Assembly: GCA_005776585.1 (NCBI GenBank)
Contig: SXOX01000288.1
Span: forward strand, 1 to 32,338
DNA: 32,338 nt
Source of the DNA: Pseudomonadota bacterium
GTDB taxonomy: Bacteria > Myxococcota_A > UBA9042 > GCA-2863065
Direction: 5' to 3'
Notes under the pieces: model-generated
What the model was told of the DNA's origin: nothing
The model's input: only the letters and a program-made list of their open reading frames with translations
Database searches by the model: none
Shown here: positions 9,401 to 16,161 of the stretch, piece by piece
Numbering within the stretch: the first letter of the stretch is position 1
Layout of the letters: each line of letters opens with the position of its first letter
Translations under genes and position numbers: made by a program

Positions 9401-11840
9401 CGTCCTCGCAGAGCTCGAGCACCGACCCAAGATTTCCGCAGCCGTCTTGCCAGGTTACAGAGCCCGCGTTGCAAACCTTCTTTACGTTTGGCGTGCACGA
9501 GATGTACGTCACGCTCACACGAAATGCATCGACCCACACGTCGCTGTCGACGAAGCCGCCCGGGTGCGAGTGCAGCCCGACGGTGGCCTTCAGGTGCTTC
9601 ACCTGGTCCCACGTCCAGCCTTCGGGGTGCAGGCTCGAGACGTCGAGCTCGTCCCACGCGAGCTTCTCGTGTGAGAACGTCGTGGTCTTCGTGCCCACGG
9701 TCAGCTTGAGCTTCACGGCGTACTTGCCACTTTGATACTGCACCTTGGACTTCACGGCGACCTTCACGCTCTGAATGACGTCGCTCCCGGTCGGATCGCA
9801 GGTGCCGAAGCTCGTTCCGGTCAGCGTCTCGCCCTTGTCGAGGTTCGGACACGTCGCAAACGTGCCGTTGTCCTTGTCCTCGGCCAGAGACTCTTTGTCC
9901 CAGCCCTTGGGGCTCGAGACCGCGCCGGCATAGCGCACCATCGTGTTGGGACCGGGGCCGGGAGACGGGCAGAGATCCGGCGGCTTGGGGCACGGCGTAC
10001 CACAGCCGTCGTCTTGGCCCTCGGTCTTCCCAGTACACGTCGGCGTGCATGGCGGCTTGGGGCACTTGCCGCCGCAGCCATCGTCCTGGCCCTCGGCCTT
10101 GCCCTGACAGTCGGCCACGCAGCCGGGACACTTGCCGCCGCAGCCGTCGTCGGCGCCGCCGGCCTTGCCATCGCAGGCAGGCGTGCAATTGCCGCAGAAG
10201 CCGTTGCAGCCATCCGGCGCGCCGTTGGTCTTGCCGGCGCAATTGGGCTGGCACTCGGTGCAGGCCTTGAGCGTCCAGAGCACCGCGTCGGCCTCGTCGG
10301 ACTTGCCGTCGTTGCCGTCGAGGAGCACGTAGCCCTTGCCCGGCTCGAAGTAGTGGGTCCCGAGGTCCGCATAGACCGGGCCCACGCTGGCTTCACCGAC
10401 CAGCCCTTGACTTTGATTGACGATGTAGCTTTGCGGCGCGCCCTTGGCCGGATAGACCCAGAAATCCGCGGCGTTGGTCCGATTTCCCGTCGCGCGAAAG
10501 ATGGCCTGCACCCGATAGAGTCCCTTGACCGTGAGCTTCGGCACCCACTTCGCCGTGCCCTTCGAGGTCTTGGTGCCCGAGTACTTCGTGAGGTAGCGGT
10601 AGTTCGAGCCGATGTTCTGCCCTTGAAACGTCCACGTCGTCCACGAGCCGCCGGTCTCGAAGTAGTTCGGTCCCTTGCCCGCGGTGTCGTTGTCGATCTG
10701 CGACTTGGCGCCGATGGGACACTGCGGCGTGGCCTTCGGCGGCTTGGGTGGCGGCTCGCCGCAGAGCTCCGTCACGGCAAAGGGCGCCATCGTGGCCAGG
10801 ATCTTCGCGGACATGTCGTCTGCCGAGGGCTCATAGTCCTGCGTGAGCCAGGAGCCGCCCATCAGATCCTTCTCCAGGAACTCGAAGTGCGTGTGTCCGA
10901 CGCCCGAGCCGTCACCAAAGGCCGCCTGCATGAGCTTCTTCGTCCACGCCGCGCGATCGGTGTCACTCCAGCCGTTCTTGAGCGCGGTCTGCGACTTCTC
11001 GCCGTCATTCGAGATGATGACGGGCTTCTTCGAGCCGCCGAAGCTGCCCGCGGTCGACAGCGACGTCCCATCCGCGAGGTGGACGGAGAGGAGGTCGACC
11101 TTGGACGAGTTCTTCAGCGACGCGTACGGACCGTTGAAGGAGATGACCTTGCTGCCGGTCTTGCCAGGCGCGTTCAGCAGCGCGTGGAGCTCGTCGGCGA
11201 CCGCGAGCAGGAAGCCCTCGTCGCCCCAGCTCGTCTTAGGCTCCGGCTCGTTCATCAGCTCGTAGATGACGTTGTTTCGACCATCCAGGGTGTCGACGAT
11301 CTTCTTCAGCAGCGGCTTGTTGACCTCCTTCCAGACCGGGGGCGACCCGTCCATGCTGTCGATGTCCGAGGGTCCGGCGCAGTAGTTCTTGTCCGTATTG
11401 TTCGCGTTGTTGTAGGCGTTGTTCGGCCAACGAAGCGGATTCCCCGGGTCGAGCCCCGACGTGTCGAAGATGTTCACCTGGACGATGACGCCGCGCTTTT
11501 CCGCGTAGGCGGTGAAGTCCTTGAGGCGGGCCCAGAACGCCGGGTCGTAGGCGCTCAGCTGCCACTTCTTCCACGAGCCGGCCCACGGCATGAGATCATG
11601 GGTCCAGTGGTAGATGACCCAGATACGGCAGAAATTGAGCCCCGAACGCGTCAACGTGTCGATGTACTGCTCGTAGTCGAAGCTCGACTCCGTGACCATG
11701 CCGTAGTCACCATAGCCGACCAGCCGAATGGGCTTGTTGCAGTAGTAAAGCTTGCCCCCCTTGGCCTCGAGGGCCTGGGCGCCCGCGTGCGTGGAAGTGA
11801 GGACAGCGAGCGCGAGCCAGGTGACGACGAGTCGTGACAT
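3366..11840 (-). CDS. Giant surface protein: cellulase-like domain plus two Dicty-type Cys-repeat arrays, probable fusion
   Basis: One open frame of 2824 aa. The start is the ATG at 11840, with GGGAGG four bases upstream; it gives the signal peptide MSRLVVTWLALAVLTSTHA. Residues 25-355 look like a GH5-type (beta/alpha)8 glycosidase, with the acid/base motif ELMNEPEP (NEP at 197-199). Residues 385-525 resemble a golvesin/Xly-type beta domain. Residues 530-625 hold four short Cys motifs ending DDGCGGxC. Residues 635-790 form a beta module, and about 790-1580 carry thirteen repeats of the type CDDGDPCTxDxCD...CxH, which match the Dictyostelium (CTDC) repeat. At 1647-1690 a sorting tail (DGCAPGQRGS, hydrophobic stretch, RARR) runs straight into a second signal peptide. 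A second copy of the beta module and about fifteen more repeats follow. The protein ends with another sorting tail, SGCAPGPSRG, a hydrophobic stretch and RRR. Likely role: a surface-anchored polysaccharide-degrading or -binding protein. Whether it is made as one chain is open. Confidence 0.8.
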   Translation of the reverse strand: MSRLVVTWLALAVLTSTHAGAQALEAKGGKLYYCNKPIRLVGYGDYGMVTESSFDYEQYIDTLTRSGLNFCRIWVIYHWTHDLMPWAGSWKKWQLSAYDPAFWARLKDFTAYAEKRGVIVQVNIFDTSGLDPGNPLRWPNNAYNNANNTDKNYCAGPSDIDSMDGSPPVWKEVNKPLLKKIVDTLDGRNNVIYELMNEPEPKTSWGDEGFLLAVADELHALLNAPGKTGSKVISFNGPYASLKNSSKVDLLSVHLADGTSLSTAGSFGGSKKPVIISNDGEKSQTALKNGWSDTDRAAWTKKLMQAAFGDGSGVGHTHFEFLEKDLMGGSWLTQDYEPSADDMSAKILATMAPFAVTELCGEPPPKPPKATPQCPIGAKSQIDNDTAGKGPNYFETGGSWTTWTFQGQNIGSNYRYLTKYSGTKTSKGTAKWVPKLTVKGLYRVQAIFRATGNRTNAADFWVYPAKGAPQSYIVNQSQGLVGEASVGPVYADLGTHYFEPGKGYVLLDGNDGKSDEADAVLWTLKACTECQPNCAGKTNGAPDGCNGFCGNCTPACDGKAGGADDGCGGKCPGCVADCQGKAEGQDDGCGGKCPKPPCTPTCTGKTEGQDDGCGTPCPKPPDLCPSPGPGPNTMVRYAGAVSSPKGWDKESLAEDKDNGTFATCPNLDKGETLTGTSFGTCDPTGSDVIQSVKVAVKSKVQYQSGKYAVKLKLTVGTKTTTFSHEKLAWDELDVSSLHPEGWTWDQVKHLKATVGLHSHPGGFVDSDVWVDAFRVSVTYISCTPNVKKVCNAGSVTWQDGCGNLGSVLELCEDGNACTTDACDPGTLTCTHAKVTDPTCVPPKVCTPKASKECLGGTLLWLDSCGVVDGIADTCDDGDPCTLDLCDGGLAKCGHTPIVTGACKPCPPAASVGCLGVNLVSYDGCGNVDGLVQSCDDGLPCTTDGCAQGKCTHAKDTQSPACLDCTPKAATICASGGLTWVDACGNTGELFESCDDADPCTLDLCDAAATQCLHVYAPGPSCTAGCAPKAKKVCLGGDVLWLDGCGNPSAVVEACNDGNACTLDTCDTETLTCTHAASDAPQCKACPPHAGKTCFAGVLMWVDGCGNSTELAEVCNDGDPCTIDLCDPNTIACKHAPSGAIECKGCTGTGGLTCFAGLLVDADGCGNVLSLAESCDDGEGCTIDACDPATKACVHTPSDAPGCKTCVPEVEKACAGGAILWVDSCKNVGGIAGSCEDGDDCTLDVCLPAATGVTCAHHPVDSFDCKPCEKNASVTCVDGNVVSVDSCGAFGAVVETCDDADPCTTDGCDGAVNACYHLVATGAGCAACTLKVGKACFGGNVVWVNDCGGKVTLEIAEACADKDACTLDTCDPSTLACTHKSAQLPECDTCKPNASTRCEDGNVVWVDSCNTSTGVAVPCDDGDPCTADGCDTATAACTHVAVADPSCTTEETCGSAPVKACVGKSIQWLDACGKPASVVESCLDANACTSDDCDPDSVSCYHTTLDIADCGGTPGPGGDCGGPTTLVCQGTELRWLDGCGKPAGLAAACDDGDECTVDTCDAKTVACIHVKSTAKECNDVVGPGADAGGDVSAGAEVSESPTAELAPTSDAGATSEPGKAELSVTAEATLAKDDVGDFVTTSSGSDGCAPGQRGSLGAVLVLLACLLVRARRVALLSVAAIAFFAPLPADAVGTCGSLPGPTMTKYASSCAVSIDNGWNWEDRAEGADNDIHSECPGLDDGDSLSCTGFGVCDPPGNDLITSVKVGVRAKVASSQLTAKLAVAGKTKTFSNTSYAWIEIDVSSTQASWTWDEVNKLTAKVLYDSGLKSAFGYVDAFRVVVGVTTCAPNVGKVCAGNTAHWIDACGFDLGLAENCDDGNPCTVDGCGGSGQCYHNPVPNTSTTCMNGHVHFVDSCGNVGGMLQSCDDGNGCTVDGCANSVCSHQPTANAAKACHNGNLHWTDSCGGIGALLEGCDDGNGCTADSCSTAGCLHAKVTTPACCQPYVGWFCDGNKLYQKDSCSNLSPMVEDCNDGTPCTIDACDPGLGVCTHAPDTVACPPCVDPQPKCLDNAVAIIDSCNNVISIQESCDDGNPCTIDTCDAASKACGHTPSTAPQCHCKDGTKTVCQGNALVEVDLCDNPTGKKTACDDVDPCTFDLCDPVKLECSHTPNDGPPCKCTHVGKVCKDNKLFWMDDCGNASEVADDCDDKKVCTIDGCDAVTKACNHVESNDPKCKCQPGGAACNGNVVVAVDTCGSQTAVLESCDDQDDCTLDLCEPQTATCAHEAVKSPLCCAPANASTSCQANTLVTLDGCKNVTATTTCDDADACTIDVCDAAAGVCLHTKSDSPACCQNKEAKTQCFGAVLMYFDECGHPSHLAEDCDDQNPCTTDTCDESAAQCVHVHEGPLEVKQVCKDSQLVWVDDCEIPTGLAQDCDDKDPCTVDGCDAALKTCTHVKSADPQCCVPKVAEGCVGTDLVWLDSCGKPGEVIMSCLDGKPCTTDSCAGGQCVHAPATKADCMTCGLPALGACVNGNAIVVQSDCATGGTGTFVCGDDPTGCTKGTCDTLSNSCTLETLVGKPGCPTAEAACPKPGYVACFKGHVVAFDGCDRPLSVATSCNDGNPCTTDGCSAGKCLFLPLVGADGCEDPCGGPKKALCDGLTRVWTDSCGNPTGATESCDDADGCTTDSCDAVAGCQHAAIPECSGGSDAGTSGGSAGDAVDRPAPDGGTAELGSESVTGAETASATDVGGKGGDGGASVNADVIAGADGGVPSIREVVETSGCAPGPSRGAVPWSLVLAVGALVGGWLRRRIWQAQKSAMSSAMRPAP
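3745..6312 (-). repeat. Second Dictyostelium-type Cys-repeat array (about 15 units)
   Basis: About fifteen units of the same CDDGNPCTxDxCD...CxH pattern as the first array. One is degenerate (CGDDPTGCTKGTCD, near 4150-4200). Some units near 5880-6190 are shortened (for example CDDGNGCTVDGCANSVCSH). A Gly/Ala/Asp-rich linker leads to the C-terminal sorting tail. Confidence 0.75.
6315..6770 (-). repeat. Duplicated beta module, copy 2
   Basis: The counterpart of the module at 9500-9972. It starts directly after the internal signal peptide, with PGPTMTKYASSC, and continues with CPGLDDGDSLSCTGFGVCD, LITSVKVGVRAKV and FGYVDAFRVVVG. In both copies the module sits immediately before a Cys-repeat array, so module plus array seems to be the unit that was duplicated. 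Confidence 0.6.
6771..6902 (-). other. Internal sorting tail fused to a second signal peptide
   Basis: Within the giant frame Cys1647 begins CAPGQRGS, followed by a hydrophobic stretch (LGAVLVLLACLLV) and the basic RARR, the normal end of a GC_trans_RRR-like protein. With no stop codon, the same basic residues serve as the n-region of a typical signal peptide: read from the GTG at 6842-6840 it is MRARRVALLSVAAIAFF, then APLPADA and mature VGTCGS. A second in-frame GTG lies at 6827-6825. No Shine-Dalgarno sequence is seen before either. Confidence 0.7.
7115..9500 (-). repeat. First Dictyostelium-type Cys-repeat array (13 units)
   Basis: Thirteen tandem protein repeats of roughly 45-65 residues. 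Each has an entry such as CxGGxxxWVDSCGN and then CDDGDPCTxDxCDxxTxxCxH. The Cys and Asp positions are kept while the linkers differ, so these are old repeats rather than a recent DNA duplication. The pattern matches the Dictyostelium (slime mould) repeat. They are probably disulfide-bonded stalk or spacer units outside the cell. Confidence 0.75.
9500..9972 (-). repeat. Duplicated beta module, copy 1
   Basis: About 150 residues beginning near PGPNTMVRYAG and running to the first Cys-repeat array. It shares with copy 2 (6315-6770) the series CPxLDxGxxLxxxxFGxCDPxGxD, then xIxSVKVxVxxKV, TKTxxxxxxAWxExDVSS, WTWDxVxxLxAxV and GxVxxDxxVDAFRVxV. It is probably an all-beta domain. Its function is not known to me. 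Confidence 0.6.
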
Positions 11841-11844
11841 GCAA

Positions 11845-11870
11845 CCTCCCAAGAGCTTGAGGGGAGCTTA
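11845..11870 (-). promoter_or_regulatory. Ribosome site and possible -10 of the giant gene
   Basis: GGGAGG (11850-11845) lies four bases before the ATG at 11840 and settles the start against the in-frame ATG at 11852, which lies upstream of it. TAAGCT (11870-11865) is a possible -10 element that would give a leader of about 18 bases. No good -35 was found. Confidence 0.45.
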
Positions 11871-11938
11871 ACACGCCGGCTGGTCGCGTTGCACGTGCGC
11901 CATGGCCAACGCCGCGGTCGCTGGGGCGCCCAAAGAGG

Positions 11939-11967
11939 TTGACCCTCGGGACGTTTCGCCCTAGCCT
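11939..11967 (+). promoter_or_regulatory. Promoter of the GMC oxidoreductase gene, predicted leaderless
   Basis: TTGACC (11939-11944), a 17-base spacer and TAGCCT (11962-11967) form a near-ideal sigma-70-type promoter for a GC-rich genome. Seven bases past the -10 element is 11974, the A of the ATG. No Shine-Dalgarno sequence is present, so the transcript probably begins at the start codon. Confidence 0.6.
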
Positions 11968-11973
11968 CGACCG

Positions 11974-14028
11974 ATGCGAAAAGTAGCGCTGTCCAGTTTT
12001 GACACGCGGCGGCTTGCCGTCGTCGGGCTCACTCTCTTCGGGCTCTCGTGTGGCGAGGCCGATGCCCCGGTCGACCTCACCACGCCACCCGAGCAGACCG
12101 AGGCCACCTGTGAGGACGGCGGCAAATGCGACACGGCGACCACGACGGGGCCCGTCGAGACGTTCGACTACATCGTCGTGGGTTCGGGCGCCGGCGGCGG
12201 GCCGCTGGCCTCGAACCTGGCGCGCGCCGGCTACAAGGTCCTGCTGCTCGAGGCGGGCGAGGACACGGGCGGCAAGATGAGCTACCAGGTGCCCGCGTTC
12301 CACACGGTCTCGACCGAGGAGCCCGACATGCGGTGGGACTTCTTCGTCAACCACTACTCCGACCCGGAGCGCGCGGCCAAGGACCCCAAGCTCGTCAAGA
12401 CGAAGGACGCGAGCGGCAAGAGCGTCGCCAAGGGCATCTTGTATCCACGAGCGGGCACCCTCGGAGGCTGCACCGCGCACAACGCGATGATTACCGTCGC
12501 GCCGCACGAGCGCGACTGGAACGACCTGGCCGTGATGACCGGCGACTCGAGCTGGTACGCCAACAACATGCAGCGGTACTTCGAGCGGGTGGAGCGCAAT
12601 CGGTACCTGTCGCAGACCCACGACGACGTGAAGGGTCACGGCTTCAACGGGTGGCTCCAGGTCGAGCGCGCCGATCCCAAGATTGGCATCAAGGACACCA
12701 AGATCGCGCGCATCCTGACCGCCGCGGCCGCCGAGTTCGTCGAAGACGGCGACGGCTGGCTGTTCAACCTCTTCGACGCCGCGCGCGAGGTCCTGGGCGT
12801 GCTGTCGCGCGATCTCAACAAGATGGGTTGGCAGCGCGATCAGGCGGAGGGCCTGTTCAGCATCCCGCTGGCGACCAATGGTGGCCGTCGCAACGGCACG
12901 CGCGAGCGCATCCTCGACACGGTCGGCAAGGGCTACCCGCTCACGGTGCGGACCAAGTCGCTCGTGACCAACGTCACCTATGGCGCCAAGGAAGGGAAGC
13001 TGCAGCGCGTAAACGGCGTAGAGTACTTCGAGGGCGGCAAGCTCTACCGAGCGGATCCCCGCTCGGCGGGCACGGCCACCCCGACCAAAAAGAAGAAGGT
13101 CCTGGCCTCCAAGGAGGTCATCTTGTCCGCGGGCGCGTTCAACACGCCGCAGCTGCTCAAGCTGTCGGGCATCGGCCCCAAGGCGGAGCTCAAGTCGCTC
13201 GGCATTCCGCTCAAGGTGGACCTGCCGGGCGTGGGCAAGAACCTCCAGGATCGCTACGAGGTGGGCATCGTCTCCGAGGTCGGCGGCGAGTTCTCGGCCA
13301 TCAAGGACTGCACCTTCAAGGGTGGGCCAAGCGACCCGTGCTACATCGACTGGCAGGTCGGCAAGGGCGGCTACACCGTCAACGGCGGCGTCGTCGGTAT
13401 CGTCAAGAAGTCCCCCGAGGCGGACGCGGATCCCGACCTGTTCATCTTTGGACTGCCGGGCAACTTCAAGGGATATGTCCCGGGCTACTCCGCGGTCGCG
13501 CTGGCGGACAAGAGCCACTTCACGTGGGTCATCCTGAAGGCGCACACGCACAACAAGGCAGGCGAGGTTCGGCTCCGGTCGCGCGATCCGCGGGACACGC
13601 CCCTCATCGATTTCCACTACTTCGACGAAGGCGACTGGCAGAAGAACGAGGACGTTCGGGACCTCTACGCCATGGTGGACGCCGTCGGCTTCGCGCGGCG
13701 AATCATCAAGCGCTCGCACTCACTCATGCCGTTTGGTTACATGAAGGAGGTCTATCCGGGCCCCAGCGTGGACACCGAGGACAAGGTGGCGTCCTTCATC
13801 AAGAACGAGGCGTGGGGCCACCACGCCTGCGGTACCGCGCGCATCGGCAAGGACGGCGATCCCATGGCCGTGCTCGACAGCCGCTTCAAGGTGCGCGGGA
13901 CGAAGGGCCTGCGCGTCGTCGACGCGTCCGTCTTTCCGAGCATCCCGGGGTTCTTCATCGTCGTCCCGGTCTACATGGTCAGCGAGAAGGCGAGCGACGT
14001 CATCCTCGAGGACGCCAAGCTCAAGTAG
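11974..14028 (+). CDS. Lipoprotein GMC-family FAD oxidoreductase
   Basis: This 684-aa glucose-methanol-choline family flavoprotein would oxidise an alcohol group on an unknown substrate. The N-terminus RRLAVVGLTLFGLSC followed by GEADAP looks like a lipoprotein signal with Cys26 as the lipidated residue, although the -3 position is Gly. The FAD-binding fold begins at about residue 66 with YIVVGSGAGGGPLASNLARA and ends in LLLEAGE. PRAGTLGGCTAHNAMI is the second family signature, and LSAGAFNTPQLLKLSGIG the third. The catalytic His is in WGHHACGTARIG (His617), followed by LRVVDASVFPSIPG. The position that usually holds the second catalytic Asn or His aligns by eye with Phe661 in GFFIVVPVYMVSEKASD; as I recall, some bacterial subfamilies share this sequence. 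It stands alone, with convergent neighbours. Oxidase or dehydrogenase activity cannot be decided. Confidence 0.88.
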   Translation: MRKVALSSFDTRRLAVVGLTLFGLSCGEADAPVDLTTPPEQTEATCEDGGKCDTATTTGPVETFDYIVVGSGAGGGPLASNLARAGYKVLLLEAGEDTGGKMSYQVPAFHTVSTEEPDMRWDFFVNHYSDPERAAKDPKLVKTKDASGKSVAKGILYPRAGTLGGCTAHNAMITVAPHERDWNDLAVMTGDSSWYANNMQRYFERVERNRYLSQTHDDVKGHGFNGWLQVERADPKIGIKDTKIARILTAAAAEFVEDGDGWLFNLFDAAREVLGVLSRDLNKMGWQRDQAEGLFSIPLATNGGRRNGTRERILDTVGKGYPLTVRTKSLVTNVTYGAKEGKLQRVNGVEYFEGGKLYRADPRSAGTATPTKKKKVLASKEVILSAGAFNTPQLLKLSGIGPKAELKSLGIPLKVDLPGVGKNLQDRYEVGIVSEVGGEFSAIKDCTFKGGPSDPCYIDWQVGKGGYTVNGGVVGIVKKSPEADADPDLFIFGLPGNFKGYVPGYSAVALADKSHFTWVILKAHTHNKAGEVRLRSRDPRDTPLIDFHYFDEGDWQKNEDVRDLYAMVDAVGFARRIIKRSHSLMPFGYMKEVYPGPSVDTEDKVASFIKNEAWGHHACGTARIGKDGDPMAVLDSRFKVRGTKGLRVVDASVFPSIPGFFIVVPVYMVSEKASDVILEDAKLK

Positions 14029-14034
14029 CCGGGG

Positions 14035-16161
14035 CTACGCCAGGACCTTGACCCACTCGGGGACCAGGGTCGTCAGCGGCCCGCCCGCGATGAGCCAGCA
14101 CTGGTGCGCCGCGCGTGTGATGGCGACGTGCAAGAGGTGCCGCGCGTCGTCGGATTCGCCAAACGTGAGCCCATCGGCGTCAAAGATGACGACGTAGTCG
14201 AACTCCAGCCCTTTGGCCTGGCGCACATCGGCGACGTCGATGCCGGGCACGAACGGGAAGTCGAAGTCCCGCACGCGCCGGAGCCGTGGCAGGTCCGCGT
14301 GCGTCAGGTGCTCCCAGATGGACTCGGCCTGATACTCGTACCGCGTCAGGACGGCGATGCTGGCGTTGGGCTCCTCATCGGTCAGGCTGCGCAGCGCATC
14401 CGACAAGAAGATGGCGGCCTCGCCGCGACTCATGAACTCGAAGGCCTCGACGGGCGCACCCTCGCGCGGCACATGCGCCCGCTCGCCCGGCGCCATGTGG
14501 CCCAAGACATGATCGGCGACCTCCATGATCTGCGCTGTGGACCGATAGCTCACCTTGAGCGTGGCGCGCCGCGTGTCCTCGAGCCGCAGCACCCGCAACA
14601 GCTGCTCGAAGCTCTCGAAGCCGTTGTCGCCCATGATCTTCTGGGCCTCGTCGCCCGCAAACGTGATGGGCTTGCCCTTGCCCAACAGCTCTGTCAGCAC
14701 CGACACCTCGACCGGTGAGAGATCCTGGACCTCGTCGACGACGAGGTGCGTGAGCTTGATCGGCTGCTTCTGCTTGTCCCGCAGCGGCCCGCGCATGAGC
14801 TGCCAGAGGCGGACCAAGATCGTGTCATCTTCCGGGTCGAGGCGGGGCGGATCGTCGTCGTCTGGCGTGCGCTCGTCTGGATCGTCTTCCCCAGCCTGAA
14901 CCTCCACCTCGTCGGCGTCACGATGCTCCCGGCGAAAGTGCATCCGCGTATTCCACCGGAGGAGCTGCGCGAGCTCGCTATCCGAGAAGGCCCCCGGCGC
15001 AAAGCGATTGATCTGGGCCAGCCACTCGCGATCGGTGAACAGCTCGCTGAACAGCTCGTAGGGGTGCTTGCGCTGATGGGTATAGGCCGCGTGCGCCAAC
15101 ATCGGCACGAGCGCCCAGTGGAGCTTGTAGCGCGTGACGACGGCCGGCGTGTCGTCCGCATGTAGAATCGGCAGGTGGGGATAGTGACGCCGGCACAGCT
15201 CCCGGATGAGGTGATCGTAGGTGCGGACGTGCACGCCTGTCACGCCGAGCGCAGGCAGCACCTTGGAGACGTAGACCGCCAACGCCTTTGAGTAGACGAC
15301 GATCAGCATGTTCTCGGGGGCGAACTTGCGCGGCTCGGCGAACGCGAGCCACGCCATCCGGTGCAGCGCGACCGTCGTTTTGCCGGAGCCCGCCGCGCCG
15401 GAGATGGCGACCACCCCGGACTTGGGGTCGGTGATGAGCTTGAACTGCTCGCTGTCGAGCAGGCCCGCGATCTCCGGAAGAAGCTTGTCCTGACGCACTG
15501 CAGCGTTGGTGCCCATGACGGGCTTCATGCCCTCGGGACGCAGTGCGCGCCCCGCGCCGCCGTGCATACCGCCGAGCGCACCCAAGGCCTGCCAGTCGCC
15601 GCCGGTGCGTACATACGTGCCCTCGTGATCGCTGATGCGTACGAGCTCGCCGTCCTGAATGGTGACCGTGCGCCGCACGAGGATCTCGCCCGAGCGCTCC
15701 TTGTCGGCCAGCGTGATCTCGTAGTCGTCTCCCACCTGACGCTGATAAAACAGCCTCGAAATCGGCGCGTTGCGCCAGTCCACGATGCGGACTCCGCCGG
15801 AGATGAACGTCTGCTTGCCGATGAGCACATCCATGCGCTTGCCGGCCGCGTCGTCCTCGAGCGCGAGGTGGCCGAAGTACGGGTTCTGCGGATCGACCGG
15901 CAGCTCGTGATGCTTGGCGCGTGCAACCGACAGGCTGGCCACGCGGTCCATCTGCTCGAGCAGCGAGGCCTGATCTTCGGCCAGTCGCGCTTCTGAGAGG
16001 CTATCGCGCAGCCGAACCAGCTCCTGATCGTAGGCGCCGAGCTTGGCCTCCGGACGGCGTCCCGCCAGCGCGCGCTTGACGTGGGACAGCAGGCGCTCCT
16101 CCTCGATGACCGCGGGAGACGGCGTCACGACGAGCTCCGTCGGCGTTGCGGCCGCGCTCAT
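14035..16161 (-). CDS. HelD/UvrD-like superfamily 1 helicase-family ATPase
   Basis: A 708-aa SF1A ATPase. Residues 1-90 are charged and helical (probable coiled coil), followed by a beta-rich insert with ISRLFYQRQVGDDYEITL. The ATPase core has Walker A GAAGSGKTTVALHRMAWLAF (Lys261), Walker B VVDEVQDLSPVE, FAGDEAQKIM, VSYRSTAQIMEVADHV, AKGLEFDYVVIFDAD and LLHVAITRAAHQCWLIAG. The coiled-coil N-terminus and split ATPase core resemble HelD (helicase IV-like), which in some bacteria frees stalled RNA polymerase; a DNA-repair role is also possible. The start is the ATG at 16161, which overlaps the TGA of the upstream peptidase gene as ATGA; an earlier in-frame start would lie inside that gene. Translation is likely coupled. 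The stop is 7 bases from the convergent GMC stop. Confidence 0.85.
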   Translation of the reverse strand: MSAAATPTELVVTPSPAVIEEERLLSHVKRALAGRRPEAKLGAYDQELVRLRDSLSEARLAEDQASLLEQMDRVASLSVARAKHHELPVDPQNPYFGHLALEDDAAGKRMDVLIGKQTFISGGVRIVDWRNAPISRLFYQRQVGDDYEITLADKERSGEILVRRTVTIQDGELVRISDHEGTYVRTGGDWQALGALGGMHGGAGRALRPEGMKPVMGTNAAVRQDKLLPEIAGLLDSEQFKLITDPKSGVVAISGAAGSGKTTVALHRMAWLAFAEPRKFAPENMLIVVYSKALAVYVSKVLPALGVTGVHVRTYDHLIRELCRRHYPHLPILHADDTPAVVTRYKLHWALVPMLAHAAYTHQRKHPYELFSELFTDREWLAQINRFAPGAFSDSELAQLLRWNTRMHFRREHRDADEVEVQAGEDDPDERTPDDDDPPRLDPEDDTILVRLWQLMRGPLRDKQKQPIKLTHLVVDEVQDLSPVEVSVLTELLGKGKPITFAGDEAQKIMGDNGFESFEQLLRVLRLEDTRRATLKVSYRSTAQIMEVADHVLGHMAPGERAHVPREGAPVEAFEFMSRGEAAIFLSDALRSLTDEEPNASIAVLTRYEYQAESIWEHLTHADLPRLRRVRDFDFPFVPGIDVADVRQAKGLEFDYVVIFDADGLTFGESDDARHLLHVAITRAAHQCWLIAGGPLTTLVPEWVKVLA

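Noticed and set aside
3745..9500. Repeat arrays as CRISPR or recent DNA satellites
   Set aside because: Similarity is at protein level with conserved Cys/Asp spacing and variable DNA; there are no identical repeats with unique spacers.
4320..11837. Very long plus-strand open frames (4320-6236, 7137-9674, 9732-11837) opposite the giant gene
   Set aside because: They are antisense shadows created by the biased codon use of the Cys/Asp repeats; no ribosome sites, no domains, and Arg/Ala/Val-rich low-information sequence.
14025..14038. GTAGCC/GGCTAC inverted repeat between the convergent GMC and helicase stops as a terminator
   Set aside because: Six-base arms with a two-base loop and no T run; it mostly reflects the two TAG stops facing each other.
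11707..14051. Alternative long frames over the GMC gene (plus 12126-14051, minus 11707-13719)
   Set aside because: The GMC frame has all family motifs; the others are GC-rich shadows without any domain.
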